A DNA stretch of 53,467 bases. Origin: Lentilactobacillus dabitei. Lineage in GTDB: Bacteria; Bacillota; Bacilli; Lactobacillales; Lactobacillaceae. The stretch lies in contig NZ_JAHPPD010000006.1 in NCBI RefSeq assembly GCF_019061365.1, positions 1 to 53,467 on the forward strand. The letters run 5' to 3'. Under the pieces are notes generated by a model. It was not told where the DNA came from. It ran no database searches and saw nothing but the letters and a program-made list of their open reading frames with translations. Every line of letters begins with the position of its first letter. Position 1 is the stretch's first letter. The position numbers and the translations under genes were made by a program. Of the stretch, positions 44,413 to 53,467 are shown one piece after another.

Positions 44413-44451
44413 AAAAAAGTGGTCCGAACAATTTGCTCGAATCACTTTTTT
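44413..44451 (-). terminator. Terminator of clpE
   Basis: AAAAAAGTG (44413-44421) pairs with CACTTTTTT (44443-44451), with inner CGA/TCG. On the minus strand, which is the clpE direction, it ends in a T run. Confidence 0.65.
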
Positions 44452-44457
44452 GATCAA

Positions 44458-46704
44458 TTATTGATCACTTTTAGTTGAACCATTTGATTTAGTGGCAGGC
44501 TTTGCTTCACTGTCAGTCTTAATGACGATGTTTCCTTTACGATCAACATCGGCAGTTAAGCGAGCGGCACCTTCATGGTCAAGATAGTAATCAGCGACTT
44601 TATCTTCAACCTGCTCTTGGATCACTCGACGAAGTGGTCGGGCACCCATTGCCGGATTGAATCCTAATTCAACCAACTTAGCCTTGGCTTTATCAGTCAC
44701 ATTAATGAACAATCCTTGTTGGGCAAGCATGTTGTTAACATCATCGATCATCAGCGAAACAATCTTCTGGAGATTTTCCTTTGAGAGTGGGCTGAATTCA
44801 ACAACATCATCGAAACGGTTTAATAGTTCTGGTTTGAAGTAGTTGGTCAACTTGTCAATGATTGAGTGGGTCTTGCCGGTAGCGGCAGCACCAAAACCAA
44901 CGTTGGCTTCTGAATCACCTTGGCCGGCGTTACTCGTCATGATAATGATGGTATCCTTAAATGAAACCGTCCGTCCTTGGCTATCCGTCAAACGACCATC
45001 GTCAAGGATCTGAAGGAACATGTGAAGAACATCAGGATGGGCTTTTTCAACTTCATCCAACAAAATCAGACTGTATGGGTGACGACGAACTTGTTCAGTT
45101 AACTGACCAGCTTCTTCGTACCCAACGTAGCCAGGAGGTGAACCAATCAACTTAGCCACTGAGTGCGGCTCCATGTACTCAGACATGTCAAACCGGATCA
45201 TGGAATCCTTTGAACCAAATAGTTCATAGGCGAGTTGTTTAGCTAATTCAGTTTTCCCAACGCCGGTAGGGCCGACAAATAGGAATGAACCGATTGGCCG
45301 GCCGGTTCCATTGAAACCAACCCGGTTACGACGAATAGCCCGAGCAACCTTTTCAACAGCTTCGTTTTGACCAACGACGTGCTTTTCAAGGTTAGGAGCT
45401 AAGTTGCGAAGTTGTTGCTGTTCCTTGGCTTGTAATTCACCAACTGGAATTTCAGTCTTCTCTTCGACAATCTTTTCCATGTCTTCTGCAGTTACTTGCG
45501 GGGTATCTGCGGAATTAACGCTGCCGTTTTCCTTGGTCTTTTCAAGCTTACTTACTTGATCACGATAGTAAGCGGCTTTTTCATAATCTTCACTCTTCAA
45601 AGCAGCTTGTTTCTGCTTCTCGGCATTTTGAATCTTTTCGTCAACCGTGTGAGGATCAACCGCATTAATGGTCAAATTCTTTCGAGAGCCGGCTTCATCG
45701 AGTAAATCGATGGCCTTATCAGGTAAGAATCGATCTTGAATGTAACGGTCGGACAACTTAACTGCTGCCTTAATCGCATCATCCGTGTACTTAACGTGGT
45801 GGTAATCTTCATAACGTTTCTGGATACCCTTCAAAATCTTGATCGATTCCTCTGGTGAAGGTTCTTCAACTGTCACTGGTTGAAGTCGACGAGCCAAAGC
45901 TGAATCTTTTTCGATATCACGATATTCTTTTAACGTTGTGGCACCGATTAACTGGAATTCGCCACGGGCAAGTGCGGGCTTTAAGACGTTACCAGCGTCC
46001 ATGCCACCCTCGGCATTTCCGGCACCAACAATTTCATGGATTTCATCGATGAATAGGATGATGTCTGGATTGTCTTGAACTTCCTTGATTAATTGCTGCA
46101 TTCTCTGTTCAAATTGGCCCCGGATCCCGGTTCCTTGAACAAGTGAAACGACGTCAAGGCGAATAATTTGTTTGTTTTGCAGCTTTGAAGGCACGTTGCC
46201 AGAAACAATTTCCTGGGCTAATCCTTCAACAACAGCTGTTTTACCAACTCCAGCTTCTCCAATGAGAACTGGATTATTCTTGGTTCGACGGTTTAAGATT
46301 TCGACGACTCGACGGATTTCATTATCACGACCGATAACTGGATCAACTTTCCCATCTCTGGCAAGTTGGGTTAAATTGATACCATATTGGCCGAGAAGTG
46401 AGTTGCCATTTTGTTGAGGACCTCTTGGACCGCCACCGTTATTTGGTCCCATTGGTTGGGTAGGCGGAATTTCTTGTTGGGAGTTTGGATTAACATTTCC
46501 GTTTTGCATTGCGCGGAAAATGTCGTCTAAGCCACCAAATCCAAATGGATCTTGAGCCATATTTTGAGCACCTCCTGTGTTACGTTGTTTGTTCGATAGG
46601 AGTTGATAGCAATTTTGGCAAAGGTTAATTGTTTGCTTTTGACCATTCACACTCGCATAAAGATGAATGGTTGCTGGATTCTTATGGCAATTTTGGCATA
46701 GCAT
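44458..46704 (-). CDS. clpE: ATP-dependent Clp protease ATPase ClpE
   Basis: 748 residues from the ATG at 46704 after AAAGGAGGAAA; the longer frame upstream crosses the CtsR box and is excluded. N-terminal zinc finger (C3, C6, C29, C32), Asn/Pro/Gly-rich linker, AAA+ domain 1 (GEAGVGKT), a UVR-type coiled segment (around residues 385-425), AAA+ domain 2 (GPTGVGKT). It unfolds aggregated proteins for ClpP after heat stress. Confidence 0.95.
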   Translation of the reverse strand: MLCQNCHKNPATIHLYASVNGQKQTINLCQNCYQLLSNKQRNTGGAQNMAQDPFGFGGLDDIFRAMQNGNVNPNSQQEIPPTQPMGPNNGGGPRGPQQNGNSLLGQYGINLTQLARDGKVDPVIGRDNEIRRVVEILNRRTKNNPVLIGEAGVGKTAVVEGLAQEIVSGNVPSKLQNKQIIRLDVVSLVQGTGIRGQFEQRMQQLIKEVQDNPDIILFIDEIHEIVGAGNAEGGMDAGNVLKPALARGEFQLIGATTLKEYRDIEKDSALARRLQPVTVEEPSPEESIKILKGIQKRYEDYHHVKYTDDAIKAAVKLSDRYIQDRFLPDKAIDLLDEAGSRKNLTINAVDPHTVDEKIQNAEKQKQAALKSEDYEKAAYYRDQVSKLEKTKENGSVNSADTPQVTAEDMEKIVEEKTEIPVGELQAKEQQQLRNLAPNLEKHVVGQNEAVEKVARAIRRNRVGFNGTGRPIGSFLFVGPTGVGKTELAKQLAYELFGSKDSMIRFDMSEYMEPHSVAKLIGSPPGYVGYEEAGQLTEQVRRHPYSLILLDEVEKAHPDVLHMFLQILDDGRLTDSQGRTVSFKDTIIIMTSNAGQGDSEANVGFGAAATGKTHSIIDKLTNYFKPELLNRFDDVVEFSPLSKENLQKIVSLMIDDVNNMLAQQGLFINVTDKAKAKLVELGFNPAMGARPLRRVIQEQVEDKVADYYLDHEGAARLTADVDRKGNIVIKTDSEAKPATKSNGSTKSDQ

Positions 46705-46758
46705 TAATTGCTTTCCTCCTTTAATATAGAAAATAAAAGGACAACGAAGGATGAAGTT

Positions 46759-46775
46759 ACTGACCAACTTTGACC
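46759..46775 (-). promoter_or_regulatory. CtsR operator before clpE
   Basis: On the minus strand GGTCAAAGTTGGTCAGT, matching the CtsR tandem heptad GGTCAAA-NAN-GGTCAAA except for the spacer centre and the last two or three bases. It lies 10 bp downstream of the -10 box. Confidence 0.8.
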
Positions 46776-46784
46776 TTTGAAATT

Positions 46785-46812
46785 ATTATACAACAACATA
46801 TGATGTAATCAA
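46785..46812 (-). promoter_or_regulatory. Promoter of clpE
   Basis: On the minus strand TTGATT, 16 bp, TATAAT. The CtsR box follows at the start of the transcript. Confidence 0.75.
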
Positions 46813-46853
46813 GTAATTGGACTGAACAGATCATTTAAGGAGATGATTAACCA

Positions 46854-47063
46854 TTGGCAGAAGACGTAAATTATGAGGAACAACTGAAGAAGCTAGAATC
46901 CGGAGAGCTTGATAGGATTGAAGTGCACCCAGACCACTTCATGGATTTCCAGGTGGCCTACATGAATTTTGACAAGCGCAAGCGGGTGATTGGGACCGCA
47001 AATCAAGGTGGTGTGGTGACATATGTTTTTGAACGCGACGAAGATGACAAAAAAACGCAATAA
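46854..47063 (+). CDS. Small acidic conserved protein
   Basis: 69 residues, start TTG after AAGGAGATGA. Highly charged N- and C-termini, with VHPDHFMDFQVAYMNFDKRK and TANQGGVVTYVFER in the middle, suggesting a small beta-sheet domain. I have no firm family for it. Divergent from clpE and 130 bp before ptsH. Confidence 0.75.
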   Translation: MAEDVNYEEQLKKLESGELDRIEVHPDHFMDFQVAYMNFDKRKRVIGTANQGGVVTYVFERDEDDKKTQ

Positions 47064-47195
47064 ATGCTGTAAGCGGTTGAGGTTAAGCTTGTATTTTGGT
47101 TGATATATTGCTATTCTAAGATGAGTAAGGAATAATTTTAACTTTAAAATTATTTTTCGGAGTTTATAAAACTGATCAGAGGAGAATGATTTATA

Positions 47196-47462
47196 ATGGA
47201 AAAACGTGAATATAACATTGTGGCAGAAACAGGAATTCATGCTCGCCCAGCTACTTTATTAGTCCAGACGGCAAGCAAGTTTAACTCAGATATTACCCTT
47301 GAATATCAAGAAAAGTCCGTTAACTTGAAATCAATCATGGGTGTGATGTCATTGGGTGTTGGCCAAAGTGCATCAGTAACAATTACTGCTGACGGCGACG
47401 ACGAAAAGCAGGCAATTGCTGCAATCAGTGAAGCAATGAAGTCTGAAGGACTCACTGACTAA
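47196..47462 (+). CDS. ptsH: Phosphocarrier protein HPr
   Basis: 88 residues. His15 (GIHARPA) accepts phosphate from enzyme I; Ser46 (LKSIMGVM) is the HPr kinase site that makes P-Ser-HPr, the CcpA cofactor. Strong ribosome site (AGAGGAG). ptsI, which usually follows, is absent: a terminator comes 45 bp later. A regulatory role with CcpA remains possible even if sugar PTS transport is limited. Confidence 0.95.
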   Translation: MEKREYNIVAETGIHARPATLLVQTASKFNSDITLEYQEKSVNLKSIMGVMSLGVGQSASVTITADGDDEKQAIAAISEAMKSEGLTD

Positions 47463-47507
47463 TTCATGTTCATTGTGATGAATACTAGACTTATAAATAA
47501 CTTAAAA

Positions 47508-47556
47508 AACAAGTTGCTAACGGCTATAAACGGTTGATTAGCAGCTTGTTTTTTTA
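47508..47556 (+). terminator. Terminator after ptsH
   Basis: AACAAGTTGCTAA (47508-47520) pairs with TTAGCAGCTTGTT (47538-47550, one G-U), ending in seven T. Confidence 0.85.
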
Positions 47557-47567
47557 GTTTGACTCGT

Positions 47568-47596
47568 TTGCAATACTAGAACTAAACCAATATAAT
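47568..47596 (+). promoter_or_regulatory. Promoter of the lipoteichoic acid gene cluster
   Basis: TTGCAA (47568-47573), 17 bp, TATAAT (47591-47596). It implies a leader of about 160 nt before the GTG start at 47766. The leader has short complementary stretches (CACT/AGTG at 47612-47621, GGCACAGTGTGC) but no riboswitch that I recognise. Confidence 0.65.
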
Positions 47597-47765
47597 TATA
47601 ACGATTGTTACACTACAGTGCCGTCTGCAATGGGTGAAGCGGTCACTTTGGCACAGTGTGCAGATCTGGGCGCACATTTTAACGACACGGTCCAGATACT
47701 ACCGTTAGTGGTGTTGCTGCTGCCTTCGAAATACTAAATTGTACCACCAGAAAGGGGAATTAGTC

Positions 47766-48950
47766 GTGAACATTGGAATTTTTACTGATACCTATTTCCC
47801 ACAAGTCAGTGGGGTCGCCACCTCGATTCGAACGCTTAAGAACGAGTTGGAACGGCAAGGAAACCAGGTTTACATTTTTACGACGACTGATCCTCACGTT
47901 GATAAAGATACATATGAACGAAACATATTCAGATTTTCCAGTATTCCATTCATTTCCTTTACAGATCGGCGGATCGCAGTTCGGGGGCTTTTTCAAGCTT
48001 ATGAAATTGCTAAAGAGCTGAATTTAGATATCGTCCATACCCAAACGGAATTTTCAATGGGTGTGATTGGAAAATTTGTAGCCAAGAATTTGAATATTCC
48101 CTGTGTTCATACTTATCACACAATGTATGAAGATTATTTGCATTACGTTGCCAATGGTAAGCTGCTCAAACCTGTCCATGTTAAGGAAGGTACTTTGGCA
48201 TTCTGCTATCACTTATCTGGCGTAATTGCCCCAAGTGATCGCGTGCTCGACAAATTAACGGACTATGGGGTTAAAAGTCAGATGCGGATCATCCCAACCG
48301 GAATCGATATTGGCATGTATGCCAAAGAACTTCATACCGATATTCGAACCAAGTATCACATTTCAAGGGATACGCCGTTGATGTTATCTATCAGCCGGTT
48401 AGCTTATGAAAAGAATTTAGCCCAAGTCATTGACTGGGTGCCGGATATTCTTACTAAGGTTCCCGATGCAAAATTAATGATTGTCGGCGATGGTCCGGCC
48501 AAACAAGATTTGATGGATCAGGCTGATAAGCTCGGGTTAGCTGATCACGTGATCTTTACTGGCGAAATCAGTAATGACCACGTGAACGCATTTTATCGGG
48601 CTGCGGATGTGTTTGTTTCTGCCTCTGAATCTGAATCTCAAGGACTGACCTATATTGAAGCGATGGCTGCTGGGTTGCCCGTTGTCGTGACAACAAGCGA
48701 CTACACGGATGCGCTGTTAAACAACCGGACGTTGGGGCAAACCTATCACGATGCTTCAGGATATGTGGATGCGGTTGTTAACTATCTCACGGAACCTGTC
48801 CAAAATAACACAGGGAAAGCCAAAGGAATTTTACAGAAAAAGCTCAAGACGATTTCTGCTGAAACATTTGCCGATCGGGTTGTCGATTTTTATCATAACG
48901 TGACGGTTGAACAGGAGTTGCCAAAAGATCCAACGATTAATATCGAATAA
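47766..48950 (+). CDS. GT4 diacylglycerol glucosyltransferase (LafA-like)
   Basis: 394 residues from a GTG at 47766 (AAAGGGGAA upstream). GT-B fold: N-terminal FTDTYFPQVSGVATSI, and the C-terminal donor domain with GDGP and the E-x7-E motif (ESQGLTYIE). Resembles alpha-glucosyl-diacylglycerol synthases that make the first glycolipid for lipoteichoic acid anchors (Listeria LafA). Followed at once by a second GT4 and, two genes later, ltaS. Confidence 0.85.
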   Translation: MNIGIFTDTYFPQVSGVATSIRTLKNELERQGNQVYIFTTTDPHVDKDTYERNIFRFSSIPFISFTDRRIAVRGLFQAYEIAKELNLDIVHTQTEFSMGVIGKFVAKNLNIPCVHTYHTMYEDYLHYVANGKLLKPVHVKEGTLAFCYHLSGVIAPSDRVLDKLTDYGVKSQMRIIPTGIDIGMYAKELHTDIRTKYHISRDTPLMLSISRLAYEKNLAQVIDWVPDILTKVPDAKLMIVGDGPAKQDLMDQADKLGLADHVIFTGEISNDHVNAFYRAADVFVSASESESQGLTYIEAMAAGLPVVVTTSDYTDALLNNRTLGQTYHDASGYVDAVVNYLTEPVQNNTGKAKGILQKKLKTISAETFADRVVDFYHNVTVEQELPKDPTINIE

Positions 48951-48973
48951 TTACTGTTTCTGAAGGAGTTTCT

Positions 48974-49996
48974 ATGCTTAAGATCAACATGTTCTCGACT
49001 GCCGACAAGGTTAAGGGCCAAGGTGTGGGTAGTGCTTATGATGAATTAATTGCGATGTTAAAGCAGCGCTTTCCAAAGGACTTTCAGATTACAATTAATA
49101 GTTATGCCAAAGCGGATATCAGTCACTATCACACGATTAATCCCAGTTTTTACCTTTCTACCTTCTCCAAGAAGCGGGGCCGAAAAATTGGCTACGTTCA
49201 TTTCATTCCAGAGACTTTGGAAGGTAGTTTAAAAATTCCTCAACCGTTTAAGGGAGTCTTTTACAAATACGTGATTGCGTTTTACAAACGGATGGATCAT
49301 ATTGTTGTCGTGAATCCATCGTTTATTCCCAAGTTGGAGAAGTATGGCATTCCAAGTGACAACATTACGTATATTCCAAATTTTGTGAGTCCAACTGAGT
49401 TCTATCCTGCTGACAATCAGCGTAAACGCGAATTGAGAGCGACTCATGGGTACAAGCAAGATCGGTTTACGGTGTTAGGCAGTGGTCAAATTCAAACTCG
49501 AAAAGGCGTTTTGGACTTTGTTGAACTTGCCAAACGCAATCCAAGTGTCCAATTTATCTGGACGGGTGGCTTTTCGTTTGGCAAGATCACTGAAGGGTAC
49601 GCGGAACTCGAGAAAATTGTGAAGGACCCGCCCAGCAATTTAGCTTTCCCGGGGATCATCGATCGTCAAAAGATGGTTGATTATTATAACCTGGCCGATT
49701 TATTTATCTTACCATCATACAATGAGCTATTTCCAATGTCTGTCTTAGAGGCATTTGCGACCAATACACCAGTCATGTTGCGTGACCTGGACTTGTATAA
49801 GTCGATCATTGACGGCTATTATTTGCCCGCAAAAGATGTCAATGAGATGAATGACCAACTAGTAGGGCTTATCACCGATGACGCCAAGCTGAATGAATTG
49901 AAGCAAGTAACGAAAACGGCTAGTGAGCGATACTCAGAATCTCACTTGGCAAAAGTTTGGTATGATTTTTACAGGAAACAAGCTGAGGAAGGGTAA
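48974..49996 (+). CDS. GT4 glycosyltransferase (LafB-like)
   Basis: 340 residues with an E-x7-E motif (ELFPMSVLE) and VLGSGQIQTRKGVLDF in the donor domain. In Listeria and related bacteria the second gene of this pair adds a galactosyl or glucosyl residue to glucosyl-diacylglycerol. The sugar cannot be told from sequence. It starts 23 bp after lafA and ends 2 bp before the UPF0104 gene. Confidence 0.83.
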   Translation: MLKINMFSTADKVKGQGVGSAYDELIAMLKQRFPKDFQITINSYAKADISHYHTINPSFYLSTFSKKRGRKIGYVHFIPETLEGSLKIPQPFKGVFYKYVIAFYKRMDHIVVVNPSFIPKLEKYGIPSDNITYIPNFVSPTEFYPADNQRKRELRATHGYKQDRFTVLGSGQIQTRKGVLDFVELAKRNPSVQFIWTGGFSFGKITEGYAELEKIVKDPPSNLAFPGIIDRQKMVDYYNLADLFILPSYNELFPMSVLEAFATNTPVMLRDLDLYKSIIDGYYLPAKDVNEMNDQLVGLITDDAKLNELKQVTKTASERYSESHLAKVWYDFYRKQAEEG

Positions 49997-49998
49997 CA

Positions 49999-51027
49999 AT
50001 GTCACGAAATAATAAAATCACCCTATTTGTAATGGTGATCATTGGTGCTGCCATTCTTGCGTACTCGATGAAGGACATCAAGTTAAGTGTATTGATTCAT
50101 GATTTTTTCACCCTTGATCCGTGGTGGTTGCTGGTGGCATTTCTATGTATTTGTGCCTATCTAGTGATTGAAGGTTTCGTCACCAAGGTGTTGGTTTCAA
50201 ACCGCGTTGAGAATTTTACCCTCAAAGATGCGTTACGAGTGCCATTAGTCGAACAATTATTTAATGGAATTACGCCGTTTTCGTCTGGTGGCCAACCTGG
50301 GCAACTCATTGTGATGCTCCAAACCGGGATTGACGGCGGTCGTGCGAGTTCGGTTCTACTAATGAAATTCGTTGTTTATCAGGCGATGATTGTTATCAAT
50401 TTTTTTATTAGTTTAATTATTGGGTTTCATTTTGTTGCCAGTAAGCTGCATTTTTTGGCATTGTTCGTGCTATTTGGTTTTTTGATCCATTTTTTTGTGA
50501 TCGTTGGCCTCTTAATGATTATGTATTGGCCAAGATTCACTAAAAAAGTAACCAAAATCCTTTTTCATCCGGTAAAATGGTTTACAAAAGACGAAAAATA
50601 TTATGCCATGCGGGTTACTCTCTATGAAAAAATCGACAACTTATATGAGGAAAGCATTCGGATTGGTCGTCAGCCAAAGCTGTTATTAAAGGTTGTCGTG
50701 CTCACTTTCTTCCAATTATTGTTCTATTACCTGATTCCATATTTCATTATGCTCTCACTTGGCTATTACAGTGCCAATATTTTCATGGTAACCAGTCTCC
50801 ACATTATGATTGTCATGATTATTTCACTCTTTCCGATTCCTGGTGGGTCAGGTGGTGCTGAGTTTAGTTTCGAATCATTGTTTCATAGTTTTATTTCAAG
50901 CAATAGTAAGTTGGTACTTGCCATGATTCTCTGGCGTTTATTGACATACTACTTCGGAATGGCTGCTGGGGCCTTTGCTTTATTAACCAAACCAGATAAA
51001 GTTGATGATTCTGATAAACCAGCTTGA
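49999..51027 (+). CDS. UPF0104 (MprF flippase-like) membrane protein
   Basis: 342 residues with about eight membrane helices. PLVEQLFNGITPFSSGGQPGQ and LFPIPGGSGGAEF are hallmark stretches of the lysylphosphatidylglycerol-synthase transmembrane (YbhN/AglD) family, here without a synthase domain. Its place between the glycolipid glycosyltransferases and ltaS suggests it helps move the glycolipid anchor to the outer leaflet; this is inference. Confidence 0.85.
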   Translation: MSRNNKITLFVMVIIGAAILAYSMKDIKLSVLIHDFFTLDPWWLLVAFLCICAYLVIEGFVTKVLVSNRVENFTLKDALRVPLVEQLFNGITPFSSGGQPGQLIVMLQTGIDGGRASSVLLMKFVVYQAMIVINFFISLIIGFHFVASKLHFLALFVLFGFLIHFFVIVGLLMIMYWPRFTKKVTKILFHPVKWFTKDEKYYAMRVTLYEKIDNLYEESIRIGRQPKLLLKVVVLTFFQLLFYYLIPYFIMLSLGYYSANIFMVTSLHIMIVMIISLFPIPGGSGGAEFSFESLFHSFISSNSKLVLAMILWRLLTYYFGMAAGAFALLTKPDKVDDSDKPA

Positions 51028-51062
51028 ATGGCTGCTTATCGGATATTTTTGGAGGAACAAAG

Positions 51063-53126
51063 ATGATATCTGATAAAAAATATCGTTTTTCGAATATTTT
51101 GAATACTCGGTTGGGATTTTTCTTCCTGATCGTCATACTTTTTTGTATTAAAACGTATATTGTTTACCTAACCAAGTTCTCGCTTGGTGTTAAGGGTGGG
51201 ATGCAGGAGTTCCTGCTGGCAGTGAATCCAATCCCAGCTGCCTTACTGACGTTTGGAATTGCTTTATACTTTAGTGGTCGACTTTCATACTGGCTGATGA
51301 TGATTATCGATTTCTTGGAGACTATCTGGATCTTTGCTAACATTGTCTACTATCGGGAATTCTCCGACTTTTTGTCAATGGGAATCATTAAGGGAAGTGG
51401 GAACGTTCAGAACAATCTCGGAAAGAGCCTCGTCGAAATTGTTCGATTTAGTGACTTCTTTATTTTCCTGGATATTTTAATTCTGATTGGATTACTTGTT
51501 TTCCATGGGATTAAGACAGATGCCCAACCGTTCAAAAAGCGTTATGCCCTTTTGATTTCGTTCATTTCCCTATTGTTAATGGGGGGTGAGTACGGACTGG
51601 CCAATTCTGATCGGACCGGTCTATTAACTCGGACTTTTGATAATAACTATATTGTTAAATACTTAGGACTAAATGAATACGCAGCATTTAATGCGTACCA
51701 AACTCAAAAGGAATCGGCTACCCGGTCGCATGCAAAGGCGAGTGACATGGATAGTATTTTGAAATACTTAAAGCACACCAGAGCCAAACCCAATCCAGCG
51801 TATTTTGGTAAGGAAAAGGGGAAGAATGTCTTTATCATTCATTTGGAAAGTTTCCAACAATTTTTGATTAATTACAAAGTGGATGGTAAGGAAGTCACAC
51901 CACACATTAACAAGTTTTTCCGTAACAAGAATACTGTCAGTTTTGATAATTTTTATCATCAAGTTGCCCAAGGGAAAACTTCAGATGCTGAAATGATGTT
52001 GGAGAACTCACTTTATGGCTTGCCGCAAGGTTCAGCAATGGTGACCTATGGCGCACAAAATACGTATCAGGCAGCTCCTGCGATCCTCGATCAGCGGGGT
52101 TATACGACTGCTGCCTTTCATGGTGATGTTCCCAGTTTTTGGAACCGGGATAGTACATACAAGTCCTGGGGCTATCAGTATTTCTTTAGTTCACAGTATT
52201 ACAAGATCAAGCCTTCATACAGTGTTGGTTATGGCTTGAAAGATAAGATCTTCTTTAGAGATGCCGCTAACTATATTCAACAATTACCCCAACCGTTCTA
52301 TGCAAAGCTGATTACGCTTACCAATCATTATCCGTATGAATTGGATAAGAAGAATACCGATTTTCCTGCAACGACAACGGGTGATAAGACGGTCGATCCA
52401 TACGTTCAGACCGCCCATTACCTTGACCAGGCATTTGCAGAATTTTTGAATTATCTTCGTAAGACTGGCTTGATGAAAAATAGTGTCATTGTGGTTTATG
52501 GTGACCATTATGGGATTTCCAATAATCATCGGCCGGCGATTGCCCAGCTCCTACACAAGAAATCGATTAATAATTATGATCTTGCTCAGTTCCAGAAGGT
52601 ACCCTTTATGATCCATGCAGATGGCCTAAAAGGGAAAGTTGATCATAGTTATGGTGGTGAAATCGATGTGCTGCCTACTTTGCTACATCTACTGGGTGAT
52701 AAGAATAACAATACGATTCAATTCGGTACTGACTTGTTATCCAAGCAGCATGATCAGCGGGTTGCCTTTAGAAACGGAGATTTTGTTACTCCTGAGTATA
52801 CAAAGGTTGGTAGCACGGTGTACCTGACTAAAACGGGTCAGGCAATCACCCCCAATGCCAAGCAAAAGAAGGAAATTGCCAGCATCCAAAACCACGTAAC
52901 AACCGAATTATCGCTTTCAGATCGAGTGATTTATGGTGATTTGCTACGCTTCTATACACCAAAGGGATTCAAGAAAGTGAACCGTAAGGACTTTACCTAT
53001 CAATACACTAAAGGGATTGATAATTTAAAGAAGGCCCAAGAAAAACATCTAACAAGTATTGAAGCCAAGAATGGCGGTAAGTCGACCATGAGTTTATATA
53101 AGACGGATGCGCCAGAATTAAAATAA
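51063..53126 (+). CDS. ltaS: Lipoteichoic acid synthase
   Basis: 687 residues from the ATG at 51063 (TTGGAGGAAC); the frame from 51024 lacks a ribosome site. Five N-terminal membrane helices (to about 178), a linker with an AKA motif at 224-226, where signal peptidase cleaves the S. aureus enzyme after a similar AXA, then an extracellular sulfatase-like domain with Glu261 (LESFQ) and catalytic Thr306 (QGKTSDAE). It polymerises glycerol phosphate from phosphatidylglycerol onto the glycolipid anchor. Confidence 0.95.
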   Translation: MISDKKYRFSNILNTRLGFFFLIVILFCIKTYIVYLTKFSLGVKGGMQEFLLAVNPIPAALLTFGIALYFSGRLSYWLMMIIDFLETIWIFANIVYYREFSDFLSMGIIKGSGNVQNNLGKSLVEIVRFSDFFIFLDILILIGLLVFHGIKTDAQPFKKRYALLISFISLLLMGGEYGLANSDRTGLLTRTFDNNYIVKYLGLNEYAAFNAYQTQKESATRSHAKASDMDSILKYLKHTRAKPNPAYFGKEKGKNVFIIHLESFQQFLINYKVDGKEVTPHINKFFRNKNTVSFDNFYHQVAQGKTSDAEMMLENSLYGLPQGSAMVTYGAQNTYQAAPAILDQRGYTTAAFHGDVPSFWNRDSTYKSWGYQYFFSSQYYKIKPSYSVGYGLKDKIFFRDAANYIQQLPQPFYAKLITLTNHYPYELDKKNTDFPATTTGDKTVDPYVQTAHYLDQAFAEFLNYLRKTGLMKNSVIVVYGDHYGISNNHRPAIAQLLHKKSINNYDLAQFQKVPFMIHADGLKGKVDHSYGGEIDVLPTLLHLLGDKNNNTIQFGTDLLSKQHDQRVAFRNGDFVTPEYTKVGSTVYLTKTGQAITPNAKQKKEIASIQNHVTTELSLSDRVIYGDLLRFYTPKGFKKVNRKDFTYQYTKGIDNLKKAQEKHLTSIEAKNGGKSTMSLYKTDAPELK

Positions 53127-53132
53127 GGTGAT

Positions 53133-53178
53133 GGCTCTGAAAGACCAATTTATATTGATCTTTTGGGGCTTTTCTTGT
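53133..53178 (+). terminator. Terminator after ltaS
   Basis: GCTCTGAAAGACCAAT (53134-53149) pairs with ATTGATCTTTTGGGGC (53154-53169) with several G-U pairs, then a T-rich tail. Confidence 0.7.
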
Positions 53179-53313
53179 TTTTAAAACCCACTAGAAGCAT
53201 TTTATAAAATTGTTTTGAATTTATGCTTGACGGGAGCCCGAATTTTCGGTATATTTATAGATGCTGTTTCGAAGGTATGTCATTTCAACTTAAAAGTGAT
53301 TTAAAAAAGTTTG

Positions 53314-53342
53314 TTGACATATTGATAGCAGCGTGGTATATT
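53314..53342 (+). promoter_or_regulatory. Strong rRNA operon promoter
   Basis: Perfect -35 TTGACA (53314-53319), 17 bp, TATATT (53337-53342), preceded by an A/T-rich stretch that can act as an UP-type element. Confidence 0.8.
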
Positions 53343-53348
53343 TAAATA

Positions 53349-53467
53349 GTTGTCGCGGAGGACATATGAGCCTTTTAAAACAACGTTGTAGACCTTTGAA
53401 AACTGAACAAAATTTTCGACAAACAAATGTGCAGGGCGTTCCGATTCATTTCGGAACCAAACATTTG
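53349..53467 (+). other. Leader of a 16S rRNA gene that begins beyond the window
   Basis: The sequence ACCTTTGAAAACTGAACAAA and the following region are of the type found just upstream of 16S rRNA genes in lactobacilli. A hairpin covers the end of the window: CAAATGT (53424-53430) with ACATTTG (53461-53467) and GTTCCGA (53438-53444) with TCGGAAC (53451-53457). No 16S sequence itself is present. Confidence 0.75.

Noticed and set aside
47643-47735. A 35-codon hydrophobic frame in the lipoteichoic acid leader
   Set aside because: No ribosome site before its start and low-complexity hydrophobic end; probably chance.
1-53467. Insertion sequences, prophage genes or plasmid origin
   Set aside because: No transposase, integrase, phage structural or replication gene was seen among the translations; the only hint of past mobility is the sequence after tRNA-Arg.

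Overview
The window looks like the chromosome of a low-GC Gram-positive lactic acid bacterium (Lactobacillaceae). The fab/acc operon order, the deo operon, the LafA/LafB/LtaS set and the cre, CtsR and FabT-type sites all fit. The content is most like the obligately heterofermentative Lentilactobacillus buchneri group, but species assignment is an impression, not a measurement.

Layout. 1-26: first codons of a leftward gene. 241-5241: nucleoside catabolism (deoC, deoB, deoD, a SorC-type regulator, and pdp, which is broken by a one-base deletion near its 3' end). 5306-5355: terminator. 5465-17064: a complete type II fatty-acid operon under FabT-like operators (fabZ, fabT, fabH, acpP, fabD, fabG, fabF, accB, a second fabZ-like gene without its catalytic motif, accC, accD, accA, fabI), then birA and bioY, which supply and attach the biotin used by AccB. 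17229-19522: three leftward genes (membrane protein with a thioredoxin-like tail, TMEM175-type channel, His-rich protein). 19703-23835: gluconate permease and kinase, divergent from an RpiR regulator. 23867-27480: membrane-anchored GH25-like protein with lost catalytic residues, small secreted protein, Gfo/Idh/MocA oxidoreductase, DEAD-box helicase. 27530-27602: tRNA-Arg(CCU), followed by about 560 bp of apparently decayed sequence. 28169-29721: GT2 glycosyltransferase, GtrA protein and a 49-aa membrane microprotein, facing wecB. 31169-35510: brkB, flavodoxin, recX, DUF402 phosphatase, AI-2E-type permease.

35632-39379 is a teichoic-acid region: tagD, three tandem copies of an approximately 120-nt element, a protein resembling only the front part of a TagE-type glycosyltransferase, and a TagF-like polymerase. 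The tandem elements are the most striking part of the window. Each folds into the same multi-stem structure, the stems are kept by compensatory base changes between copies, and the last copy ends at the Shine-Dalgarno of the next gene. I do not recognise the motif.

39892-47462: prfC, dipeptidase pepD, a MucBP/SH3-like protein with no export signal, clpE with a CtsR box, a small acidic protein and ptsH without ptsI. 47766-53126: lipoteichoic acid genes (two GT4 glycolipid glycosyltransferases, a UPF0104 membrane protein, ltaS). 53314-53467: strong promoter and leader of an rRNA operon whose 16S gene starts beyond the window.

All family calls come from reading motifs in the translations. No database search was possible.
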